From: Paracoccaceae bacterium
GTDB taxonomy: Bacteria; Pseudomonadota; Alphaproteobacteria; Rhodobacterales; Rhodobacteraceae
Reading direction: 5' to 3'
Assembly: GCA_027069385.1 (NCBI GenBank)
Contig: JALXER010000166.1
Span: 1 to 20,319, forward strand
DNA length: 20,319 nt
Made by a program: the position numbers and the translations under genes. Of this stretch, positions 13,470-20,303 are shown in pieces (position 1 is the stretch's first letter; each line of letters begins with the position of its first letter). The notes under the pieces are model-generated. The model had not been told where the DNA came from, searched no databases, and saw only the letters and a list, made by a program, of their open reading frames with translations.

Positions 13470-14696
13470 CTAGAAAAAGCGCGCGAGTTTCAGGGTCAGT
13501 TCGCTGGCGGGGCGCAGATAGATGCCCGAACCGGCGCTGGTCTCTCGCCCGCCGAATTCCGACCCGTTGGCCCCGATGGGTTGGGTATAGCCAAGCTGAA
13601 GATCCATGTTGTCGTCGATGGTCCAGGTGGCTTGCAGCCCGACCAGCGCCGAGCCGTCGGCAAGGCTGATAATCGCGTTGGGGGCCAGCGTGATATCGGG
13701 GGTCAGGTCGTATTGCGCGCCCAGCGCCAGAAAGTCGCGGCCGGGGAAGAACAGGTTACCGGTGGACAGGCGCGCCACCAGCGGCGCGGGCAAGGCATCC
13801 AGCGGCACATCGGCGGTCACGCCAAACCCGTTATGAAAATACTCGGCAAAATAGGTGATGTTGTGGTCAAACAGGCTGCCGGAATTGGTGATATTGGCCA
13901 GAATGGTATTGGCATTGCCGCCTGCCTTCAGGAACCATTGCGCGTATTCCACGTTCCACGCCGCCCCGCCCAGCGGGCCGGAGATATTGGCCGAAACCAG
14001 CGTATCGCCGCGATCCTGCCCAAGGATCAGCTTGGCGTCCAGATCACCGATAAACAGGCTGGCCTGCGCGGCAAGGGTGCTCGAATCCCAGTCCGCCGCC
14101 CCGCCCGCCACCATCGGGCGCGGCACATAGATCGCCTGAATATCGGCGCCCGAATCAAACAGCACCTGCGCGTAAACCATATCGACGCCGGGCTTATAGG
14201 TGGTGTCCAGCGCATTTGGCGAAAACGGCGCGATAATGTCGGTCGGGTGGAACACATAGCCGCTGCCCCAGGTCACCGCCTGCCGCCCGATTTTGAGCAC
14301 CACATTATCGCTTGCCCAGCCCACCGACAGCCGGTCAACCCGAAAGACCAGAGAGCCATCGGCGTTTTCATAGGTCAGGTCAAACATGGTATCGGGGGGC
14401 GGCGCGGGGAACAGCGCCGCAAGCGTGGCGTTGTAATCGAGGTTGTCGCCCGCGTCATAAGTCAGGATGGTTTGCACATCAAAGCTGAACGGCCCCGCGC
14501 TGGCATCCCATAACAACCGCAGGCTGGCATCATAGCTTTGCCGGTTCTGAAATCCAAAGAACGCATCGACGCTGGCCGGTGTGTTCCAGTCGGTCACCGA
14601 CCCGAATTCAAGCCGCGCCCGCACCCCCTGGGCCGAGGCACAGACCGGCACGGCCAACAGCAGGCTAGTCGTTAGTATCGCTTTCAATTTTTCCAT
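13470..14696 (-). CDS. predicted outer-membrane beta-barrel protein (DUF1302-like) of a trans-envelope ABC operon
   Basis: The 408-residue protein starts with a clear Sec signal (MEKLKAILTTSLLLAVPVCA, cleavage probably after the following SA). It then shows alternating hydrophobic/polar beta-strand patterns and ends in ELTLKLARFF, a C-terminal phenylalanine beta-signal typical of outer-membrane barrels. A conserved-looking block LKIGRQAVTWGSGYVFHPTD with the nearby FSPNALDTTYKPGVDM resembles DUF1302-like barrels. In known clusters such proteins accompany LolA-like proteins and ABC or MMPL pumps. It is the last gene of the five-gene operon and its ATG overlaps the end of the ATPase gene by 32 bases, which suggests translational coupling. 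The ribosome binding site is weak (AGAG). Family name is moderately sure; barrel nature is well supported. Confidence 0.8.
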   Translation of the reverse strand: MEKLKAILTTSLLLAVPVCASAQGVRARLEFGSVTDWNTPASVDAFFGFQNRQSYDASLRLLWDASAGPFSFDVQTILTYDAGDNLDYNATLAALFPAPPPDTMFDLTYENADGSLVFRVDRLSVGWASDNVVLKIGRQAVTWGSGYVFHPTDIIAPFSPNALDTTYKPGVDMVYAQVLFDSGADIQAIYVPRPMVAGGAADWDSSTLAAQASLFIGDLDAKLILGQDRGDTLVSANISGPLGGAAWNVEYAQWFLKAGGNANTILANITNSGSLFDHNITYFAEYFHNGFGVTADVPLDALPAPLVARLSTGNLFFPGRDFLALGAQYDLTPDITLAPNAIISLADGSALVGLQATWTIDDNMDLQLGYTQPIGANGSEFGGRETSAGSGIYLRPASELTLKLARFF

Positions 14697-15354
14697 CGAT
14701 CATCTCTATATGTCGTTGCGAATGGGCCATGACGCGCGGGTCATGGGTGCCAATCACAAAGGTTATGCCATTGTCACGGTTCAGACGCGACATCAGCTCC
14801 ATCAATTCGGCGGTGGTGGTGGAATCAAGGTTGGCGGTCGGCTCGTCGGCCAGTACGATACTGGGCCGCGACACCAGCGCGCGCGCCACGGCGATGCGCT
14901 GTTGCTGGCCGCCCGACATGGCCGAGGGGCGACGCGACTCCATTCCGGCCAGCCCGACCTCGTGCAGGGCTGCGGTGGCGCGTTCACGCCGTTCTGCCGC
15001 GCCAACATGCTGCAACTGCAACACGAATTCGACGTTTTCCAGCGCCGAAAGCACCGGAATCAGGTTATAGGCCTGAAAGATAAAACCAATCTTTTCCAGC
15101 CGCAATTCCGACAGCGCCGCCTTGGACATGGTGGACAGGGGCGTACCCTCTATGGTGACCTCGCCCGAGGTGGGTTTATCGAGCGCGCCGATCATGTTCA
15201 GCAAGGTGGTCTTGCCCGAGCCGCTCGGGCCGGCCAGCGTGGCAAAGTCGCCGCGATGGATATCCAGATCCACCCCGTCCAGCGCATGAACCGCCAGTTC
15301 CCCCTTGCCAAAAACCTTTGTCAGTCCGCGACAGGTTACAAGTGCCTGCATCAT
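14665..15354 (-). CDS. ABC transporter ATP-binding protein, LolD/MacB class
   Basis: The 229-residue single-domain ATPase matches LolD in length. It has Walker A AGPSGSGKTTLLN, Q-loop FIFQAYNLIPVLSALENV, signature MSGGQQQRIAVARAL, Walker B IVLADEPTANLD and H-loop GTHDPR. It would power the two FtsX-type permeases encoded directly upstream. The longer start at 15378 overlaps the permease gene. The tandem ATGs at 15354/15351 are preferred because AAGGAA lies five and eight bases before them, 13 bases after the permease stop, and relatives begin close to the TCRGLTKVFG strand. The downstream barrel gene starts inside this gene. Class assignment is sure; substrate is unknown. Confidence 0.95.
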   Translation of the reverse strand: MMQALVTCRGLTKVFGKGELAVHALDGVDLDIHRGDFATLAGPSGSGKTTLLNMIGALDKPTSGEVTIEGTPLSTMSKAALSELRLEKIGFIFQAYNLIPVLSALENVEFVLQLQHVGAAERRERATAALHEVGLAGMESRRPSAMSGGQQQRIAVARALVSRPSIVLADEPTANLDSTTTAELMELMSRLNRDNGITFVIGTHDPRVMAHSQRHIEMIDGKIESDTND

Positions 15355-15367
15355 TTTGTTTCCTTGT

Positions 15368-16594
15368 TCATGTGGCATGGCGCATCGCCTCTACCGGGCT
15401 GATTTTCTGGGCGCGATAGGCGGGCCACAGGGCCACCAACACCCCGATAACCCAGATCAGCACCGGATAGATCACGAAATCCGCCGGTGCGAATTGCGGA
15501 TACAGGACCTGCCCCGAGCCGATCGCCTCCATGGCGCGGGAAAACCCGCTAAGATCCAGCCCGCCCTGAAAGCCGAAATAGGTCAGCACGGCAAGGATCA
15601 CCCCCAGCACCATGCCCACCGCCATCAGCAGCGCCGATTCGAGCGTCACCAGCCACAGCACCATGCGCGGCTTTAGGCCAATGGCGCGGATCAGGCCGAA
15701 TTCCTGCGTGCGTTCGAACACCGCCATCAACTGCGTGTTGATAATGCCGATGCTCATCATGATGATCATGATCCCCAGCCAGATATAGATAATCGACTTC
15801 ATCGCCGAGTTCATCGCCGCCGCCATTACCGACACCTGTTTCCAGTCGCGAATGTCCAGATCGGGTGCCGCCGCCTTTAGCGTGTCGATCATGGCGGGCA
15901 GGCCGGATTCATCGGGCAGGACAAAGGAAATCTGCGCGATTTCATCGTCCAGCCCCATATATTCCTGCAATAGCGAGCGGCCGGTAAACACATAGGAATC
16001 CTCGAACCCCTGATCCGCATCGAAAATCCCGACAATATCGAACGAGTATTCCTCCAGATAGCCGTCGGCACCGGTGGACATCAGGATAATCCGCCGCCCC
16101 AGCGTGGTTTTCAGGCGCTTGGCCAGATTGGCCCCGATAATCACCGCGTCATCATCCAGCCCGTTCAGATAGCGGCCCTCGACTATCTTGTCGGGCACCA
16201 GACTGATTTCGCGCTCGCCCGCCGGATCGACCCCCAGAATGGTAATCGGCAGGGTCTTGTATTCGCTTTGCACCACGCCGGGCAGTTGCAGGCGGGCAAC
16301 CCAGTGCGCCACCCCGTCGCTGTCCAGCACATCGCGCAGCGCCCCGTCGGGTGGCGGCATCAGGTGGTCGATATTGGGATCATCCATGTATCCGGCAGCG
16401 TGGATTTGCCCCTGCCCGATCAGCAGCCCCAGCGCATTCTGTCTGGAGCTTTCGGCCCAGGCATTCAGCAGCATCGAAAACGCCAGTATAGACCATAGGC
16501 CGACGGTAACCACGATCAGGGTAATCAGGGTGCGTTTGGGGTTGCGCCACAGGTTGCGCCACGCAATCGTTCTAAGAATACCGAAATTGTTCAT
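15368..16594 (-). CDS. ABC transporter permease, FtsX/LolC-LolE type (second permease)
   Basis: The 408-residue inner-membrane protein has the MacB/LolC fold. One N-terminal transmembrane helix after the amphipathic IAWRNLWRNPKRTLITLI is followed by a large periplasmic domain (about 50-270). Three C-terminal helices form the FtsX domain: IYIWLGIMIIMMSIGIINTQ, the segment after the ERTQEFGLIRAIGLKP coupling loop, and the last at VIYPVLIWVIGVLVALWPAY. The end reads AQKISPVEAMRHA, typical of the family. It overlaps the preceding permease gene by four bases (ATGA) and has the same length, so the two probably form a LolC/LolE-like heterodimer. Distinction from a true lipoprotein-release permease rests on context. 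Confidence 0.93.
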   Translation of the reverse strand: MNNFGILRTIAWRNLWRNPKRTLITLIVVTVGLWSILAFSMLLNAWAESSRQNALGLLIGQGQIHAAGYMDDPNIDHLMPPPDGALRDVLDSDGVAHWVARLQLPGVVQSEYKTLPITILGVDPAGEREISLVPDKIVEGRYLNGLDDDAVIIGANLAKRLKTTLGRRIILMSTGADGYLEEYSFDIVGIFDADQGFEDSYVFTGRSLLQEYMGLDDEIAQISFVLPDESGLPAMIDTLKAAAPDLDIRDWKQVSVMAAAMNSAMKSIIYIWLGIMIIMMSIGIINTQLMAVFERTQEFGLIRAIGLKPRMVLWLVTLESALLMAVGMVLGVILAVLTYFGFQGGLDLSGFSRAMEAIGSGQVLYPQFAPADFVIYPVLIWVIGVLVALWPAYRAQKISPVEAMRHAT

Positions 16595-17817
16595 GTGCCT
16601 GCCTCCGCCATGGCGCTGACCGGTTCCAACCGCAGGATGCGGCGAAACGGGATAAAGCCCAGCACCGCGATGGCGGTCACGATCACCCCCGGTGCCAGAA
16701 ACATGCTGAGCGGGCTAAGCATCGGATACACCACCGCCGGCACGCCCCATTGGGCAAACACCTCGGCCATGGCAGGAAAGGAGACACCCACATTGGCAAA
16801 TATCGTGACTAAGGTAGAGCCAAGCAAAATGCCTATCCCGTTGCCCAGCAACGCCAGAAACAGCAGTTCCAGCCAGACCATGCGGCCGATCAGCCCCGGG
16901 CGCATACCCATGGCCATCAGGCCGCCAAATTCTCGGGTGCGCTCCAGCACCGACATGTAAAGCGTGTTCAGAATAATGAACACCACCAGCACAATCATGG
17001 TGATATAGGTCAGCATAGAGGTGCTGATATCAAGGTCGATCATCTGCTTGACGGTGGGTTGCAGTTCCTCCCAGTTGCGAAAGGCAACGCCGTTTTGGGC
17101 GGCAATGGCGCGCAATTGCGGTTCGGCTGACAGAATGGCGCTCAGGTTTTCACCGCTGACCACAATGGTGTTGATATTGCCCTGCATGCCAAAGGTTTCA
17201 TCAAAGCGCGAAAGGGGCATCTGGGTGAATTGCCGGTCCAGCATCGGAATGCCGGTGTCGAAAATCCCGACCAGCGTCAGCACATCCGCCGCCACCGAGC
17301 CGTTATTGCCGGTGCCCAGCATCGTGACCCCGTCGCCCAGCTCCAGATCAAGATTGCGCGCCAGCCCGATACCCATCACAATCGCCGCATCGTCACCGGG
17401 CTGCAAGAACCGCCCCTGTTCGATCGATGACCCCAGCGAGGTCACGCCCGGTTCAAGGGCCGGATCAACCCCGATAACCGCCGCCGCAAAGCTGATATCG
17501 CCATTGGCCAGAATGGCAAACGAACCGGCGCGCGGCGATTGCGCCGTTACCCCGTCCACCTGCAACGCCGCTTGCGCAATCGCATCAGCATTGATCAGCG
17601 TATGTTCGATATCCGGGTCCTCCAGATAGTCGGGCATCTGGAATTGCCCGAATCCGTCGAACAACCGCAGCGCGCCGGTTTTCATGGTGTCATAGACCCC
17701 CAGTTGCAGCGACATGATAAACACCATCAGCATAGCCGCCAGCGCCATCGAAAGCAGGCTAAGCCCGGTACGGACAGGTTGGCGCCAGATATTGCGCCAG
17801 GCAAGCGAAGCCAACAT
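16591..17817 (-). CDS. ABC transporter permease, FtsX/LolC-LolE type (first permease)
   Basis: This second 408-residue FtsX-type permease is parallel in layout to its neighbour. The N-terminal coupling segment LAWRNIWRQPVRTGLSLL is followed by a helix, a periplasmic domain with beta-rich MacB-like character, and three C-terminal helices. These begin at YITMIVLVVFIILNTLYMSV, and the ERTREFGGLMAMGMRP cytosolic loop should contact the ATPase. The protein ends IPFRRILRLEPVSAMAEAGT. The two permeases are recognisably similar in their termini but differ strongly in the periplasmic part, as expected for a heterodimer with one partner that receives the periplasmic carrier. The start is three bases after the LolA-like stop; the ATGA overlap links it to the next gene. 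Confidence 0.93.
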   Translation of the reverse strand: MLASLAWRNIWRQPVRTGLSLLSMALAAMLMVFIMSLQLGVYDTMKTGALRLFDGFGQFQMPDYLEDPDIEHTLINADAIAQAALQVDGVTAQSPRAGSFAILANGDISFAAAVIGVDPALEPGVTSLGSSIEQGRFLQPGDDAAIVMGIGLARNLDLELGDGVTMLGTGNNGSVAADVLTLVGIFDTGIPMLDRQFTQMPLSRFDETFGMQGNINTIVVSGENLSAILSAEPQLRAIAAQNGVAFRNWEELQPTVKQMIDLDISTSMLTYITMIVLVVFIILNTLYMSVLERTREFGGLMAMGMRPGLIGRMVWLELLFLALLGNGIGILLGSTLVTIFANVGVSFPAMAEVFAQWGVPAVVYPMLSPLSMFLAPGVIVTAIAVLGFIPFRRILRLEPVSAMAEAGT

Positions 17818-17820
17818 GAT

Positions 17821-18582
17821 CTAGTTCCGCGGGTTTTGCAGGTTGGATCGGGTAAACAGATAGGACGGGTGCTGCACGCCGAATTCGATCGACCGGGTAT
17901 TCAGGCGGGTCCACTCACCCGGCGACTGGACGCTGCTCATGGTCAGTTGCACCGGATAGGGCCGCCCGCCCATAATCCGCACCCGATCGGTTACCATAGA
18001 GCGCACCAGATTGCCGACCTGATCGTAAAAATCCTGCCGCAACAGCACAAAATCATCCCGAATCTGGATAATCTGCTTGCCCCAGACAATCGGCTTACCC
18101 CGTTTGGGTATGGCCTCGATGGTGTAAACCGTGTGGCCGTTGCTGCGCGAAGTCTCGATAATCGTATGGGTATAATCATTGATGATCTGTTCGGTCTTGG
18201 TCAGGTCGTTATAGGAAAAGTCCGAGCCCATCCAGCTTTGCGACATGGCGGAATTGGGCAGTTGGATCACCTGGTTCAGGCGCGGGTTGAACACCCATGT
18301 GCGCCGCCCGTTCTGCAAGGTGGCATTGCCCGCATCGCGTTCGGGCGCGGTAAAACGCACCAGCGCCTTGTCGTGGCCTTCGGTCCAGCTTTCCATGGAC
18401 AGGTTGCGATTACCGTTGCTGCGATGGATGGTCATATCCACCACCCCGTGCGAACTGTCGGCCCGCCAGTTGTCAAATGCCGCACGCAAGATCTGGCTCG
18501 CATCCTGCGCAACCGCAACCGAGGGCAAAACGGCCACCGCGGCAATCGTTGTCAAAAAGGTCCGGCGTGTTGTGGTTATCAT
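17821..18582 (-). CDS. LolA-like periplasmic protein (outer membrane lipoprotein-sorting family)
   Basis: From the ATG at 18582 the protein has 253 residues. This start has AGGAG six bases upstream and is followed at once by a signal sequence; the open frame reaches 18684 but would bury the signal. The signal contains TRRTFL at residues 5-10, a twin-arginine-like motif, followed by a hydrophobic stretch and an AVA-Q cleavage site near residue 25. The mature part matches the LolA_like family (PF17131): FTAPERDAGNATL, TWVFNPRLNQVIQLP, SQSWMGSDFSYNDL, IPKRGKPIVWGKQIIQIR. LolA-fold proteins carry acyl chains in a hydrophobic half-barrel across the periplasm. It is the first gene of the operon, so it is inferred to shuttle the substrate between the permeases and the barrel. 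Confidence 0.9.
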   Translation of the reverse strand: MITTTRRTFLTTIAAVAVLPSVAVAQDASQILRAAFDNWRADSSHGVVDMTIHRSNGNRNLSMESWTEGHDKALVRFTAPERDAGNATLQNGRRTWVFNPRLNQVIQLPNSAMSQSWMGSDFSYNDLTKTEQIINDYTHTIIETSRSNGHTVYTIEAIPKRGKPIVWGKQIIQIRDDFVLLRQDFYDQVGNLVRSMVTDRVRIMGGRPYPVQLTMSSVQSPGEWTRLNTRSIEFGVQHPSYLFTRSNLQNPRN

Positions 18583-18596
18583 CTCTGGCTCCTGCC

Positions 18597-18624
18597 TTGC
18601 AAATCGGGTAGAGTTCGGTATAAA
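18597..18624 (+). promoter_or_regulatory. predicted promoter of the tetR-methyltransferase unit
   Basis: TTGCAA (18597-18602) and TATAAA (18619-18624) match the -35 and -10 consensus at four and five positions with a 16-base spacer. The start of transcription would fall near 18631, directly at the edge of the palindrome at 18632-18647, so a bound repressor would block it. That would give autoregulation, common for TetR-family genes. Confidence 0.5.
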
Positions 18625-18648
18625 CGTACTATGGACCAGTCGGTCCAA
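18619..18648 (-). promoter_or_regulatory. possible promoter of the five-gene transport operon
   Basis: On the minus strand TTGGAC (18648-18643) and TTTATA (18624-18619) are 18 bases apart, each matching consensus at about three positions, which is weak. The palindrome lies inside this promoter. Transcription would begin near 18612, about 30 bases before the LolA-like start codon. The promoter of the operon must lie somewhere in 18583-18712. Confidence 0.3.
18632..18647. promoter_or_regulatory. probable TetR-family operator
   Basis: TGGACCAGTCGGTCCA is a perfect inverted repeat with six-base arms and a four-base centre. Size, symmetry and GACC/GGTC arms are typical of TetR-family operators. 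It lies between the divergent LolA-like operon and the tetR gene and overlaps predicted promoter elements of both. Binding by the adjacent regulator is inferred. Confidence 0.65.
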
Positions 18649-18712
18649 TATCCTACACCTAGTCTCGACCAAAGGCCCTGTCAACCCCGTGACCCAGCAT
18701 AAATCCCAATCG

Positions 18713-19309
18713 ATGAACCCCGATATCCGCGCCAGGCTGTTTCAAATTGCAACCGCCGAGTTTTCGGAACACGGGTTTGCGCAGGCCTCGCTGAACCGGA
18801 TTATCGGGTCGATCGGCATGAGCAAAAGCTCTTTCTACCACTTCTTTTCCAGCAAAACCGACCTGTTCAAACAGATCATGGAGCAAACGCTGGAACCGTT
18901 TCAGGCCATGGTCGATGCGTTCGATTTTTCCATCCTGACCAAAGAAAACTTCTGGCCCCTGTTGCAACAGGTCGCCTTGCAAGCTACCGACGAAATGGCC
19001 GGCGCACCGCAGGTTATGGCGGTGGGGCGGATGTTCCATCGTAACCGCAACAACGCCGAAGATATCTGCGCCGAACTGATGGAAGGCCCGATTGCCCTGA
19101 TCACCCGGTTGCTGGAACAGGGCAAGGCCGTGGGGGCGATTCGCACCGATATCCCTTCGGATCTGATGCTTGATATGGTCATCGCGCTGGGCATGGAGGT
19201 TGACCGCTGGGTGCTGGATAACTTTGTACATTTTGACGAAGCCGCGGTGCGGGAAAACAACCAGATGATTATGAATCTGTTCTCGCGGCTGCTGGCACCG
19301 GATTGCTGA
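18713..19309 (+). CDS. TetR/AcrR family transcriptional regulator
   Basis: The 198-residue protein has a N-terminal TetR helix-turn-helix domain (about 5-50): LFQIATAEFSEHGFAQASLN, then IIGSIGMSKSSFYHFFSSKT with the recognition helix around 37-44 and the YHFF signature. The remaining helical part is the ligand-binding and dimerisation domain, which shows no family-specific motif I recognise. Neither this ATG nor an in-frame GTG at 18689 has a good ribosome binding site, so the start is uncertain by eight residues. The gene is divergent from the transport operon and followed after one base by a methyltransferase gene. It probably represses both units until a ligand, perhaps the transport substrate, binds. 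Confidence 0.92.
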   Translation: MNPDIRARLFQIATAEFSEHGFAQASLNRIIGSIGMSKSSFYHFFSSKTDLFKQIMEQTLEPFQAMVDAFDFSILTKENFWPLLQQVALQATDEMAGAPQVMAVGRMFHRNRNNAEDICAELMEGPIALITRLLEQGKAVGAIRTDIPSDLMLDMVIALGMEVDRWVLDNFVHFDEAAVRENNQMIMNLFSRLLAPDC

Positions 19310-19310
19310 T

Positions 19311-19931
19311 ATGGGATTCTACGAAAAACATGTGCTGCCATGGGCGGTCAATCTGGCCTGCGGGGGCAAACCTATTGCTACGCAACGGGGCAAGATCGTG
19401 CCCAAAGCTAAGGGCAAAGTTCTGGAAATCGGGGTCGGGTCGGGGCTGAACCTGCCATTCTATAACCCCGACAAGGTTGAAAAAATATGGGGGCTGGAAC
19501 CTTCGGAGCAGATGCGCAAACGCGCGGCAAAGGTGGCCGCGACGATCGAAACACCGGTCGAATTTCTGGGGCTGCGCGGCGAGGACATCCCGCTTGACGA
19601 TGCCAGCGTGGATACGGTGCTTGTGACCTATACCCTGTGCACCATCCCCGACGTCCTTGCCGCGCTGAAACAGATGCGCCGCGTCCTGAAACCCGGCGCG
19701 GAACTGCTGTTTTGCGAACACGGCGCTGCACCGGATCCGGGCGTGCGCCGCTGGCAAGACCGGCTCGACCCGATCTGGGGCAAGTTCGCCGGCGGCTGCC
19801 ACCTGAACCGCCAGATCGATGCATTGCTGAACCATGGCGGCTTTGCCATCGAAACGCTGGAAACCGGCTATATCCCCGGCCCCCGATTCGCGGCGTATAA
19901 TTTTTGGGGCATAGCAAAAGCAAAGCCCTGA
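19311..19931 (+). CDS. class I SAM-dependent methyltransferase, METTL7-like
   Basis: The 206-residue protein has SAM motif I KVLEIGVGSGLNLPFY (36-51), the acidic end of strand two at GLEPSEQM, motif II GEDIPLDDASVDTVLVTYTL and the post-motif RRVLKPGAELLFCEHG. The part from CTIPDVLAALKQMRRVLKPG through FCEHGAAPD to DPIWGKFAGGCHLNRQID is the pattern of the METTL7/TMT1 branch. Eukaryotic members of that branch are thiol methyltransferases tied to lipid membranes; bacterial members are mostly uncharacterised. No transmembrane anchor is evident. It begins one base after the tetR stop, so it is almost certainly co-translated with the regulator, and the repeat begins 32 bases after its stop. Substrate unknown; a role in modifying a lipid or detoxifying a small compound handled by the neighbouring pump is possible. 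Confidence 0.88.
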   Translation: MGFYEKHVLPWAVNLACGGKPIATQRGKIVPKAKGKVLEIGVGSGLNLPFYNPDKVEKIWGLEPSEQMRKRAAKVAATIETPVEFLGLRGEDIPLDDASVDTVLVTYTLCTIPDVLAALKQMRRVLKPGAELLFCEHGAAPDPGVRRWQDRLDPIWGKFAGGCHLNRQIDALLNHGGFAIETLETGYIPGPRFAAYNFWGIAKAKP

Positions 19932-19963
19932 CTGGCAAGCACACCCCTTAACACCACGGCCGC

Positions 19964-20303
19964 CTCCCGCACTCCAGCCGCGTTTGCTTGCGCAAACACG
20001 GCTTCCGTTTGGGCCAGGCCGCCCTGCGGGCGGTAGGGGGGCGTTCCGCCCCCTCGCGACATGCGTCGCTCCCCCCTGAGAGTATTTATGAAAATTGGAA
20101 GTCTCACTTTCTTCTTTTCCCAAATATCCCGGGGGTGAATGGCGCTTGCGCCAGAGGGGGCCGGCCCCCTGCTTGTGCTCGCACAAGCTCTGCCGATAAG
20201 GGGGGCCGCTTGCGGCTCCCCGCAGAGGCAGACGCCCCGCCCAACTGCTGGAGGCTCATTGCGCAAGCAATGATGCCGACAGCAGGCGGGAGCGCTACGA
20301 TTC
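19964..20303 (+). repeat. hairpin-rich dispersed repeat, copy B
   Basis: This is an inverted, slightly longer copy of the repeat at 7535-7829. Read along the plus strand it starts CTCCCGCACTCCAGCC and ends GGCGGGAGCGCTACGATTC. It contains in series stem-loops GTTTGC-TTGC-GCAAAC, CCGCCC-TGC-GGGCGG, GGGGGCG-TTC-CGCCCCC and GCGAC-ATGC-GTCGC. After the AT-rich core follow TGGCGCTTGCGCCA, the palindrome AGGGGGCCGGCCCCCT, GCTTGTGC-TC-GCACAAGC and CATTGC-GCAA-GCAATG. The extra length relative to copy A comes from additional hairpins near 20168-20225. It follows the methyltransferase stop in the same orientation as copy A follows its gene and probably ends that transcript. Apart from it, 19932-20319 holds nothing recognisable. 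Confidence 0.85.

Noticed and set aside
18583..18684. Longer 287-residue start for the LolA-like protein
   Set aside because: It would place 34 residues before the signal sequence, lacks a ribosome binding site and would start upstream of the predicted promoter and operator.
7535..20303. The two inverted repeat copies as ends of a composite transposon or genomic island
   Set aside because: The segment between them contains core genes (rsmB, purH, deoD, the SDHAF4-like gene), no transposase is present, and each copy is tied to a gene end. Independent placement explains the layout better.
19964..20303. CRISPR-like array
   Set aside because: The hairpins differ in sequence and spacing; there are no identical direct repeats with spacers of even length and no cas genes.
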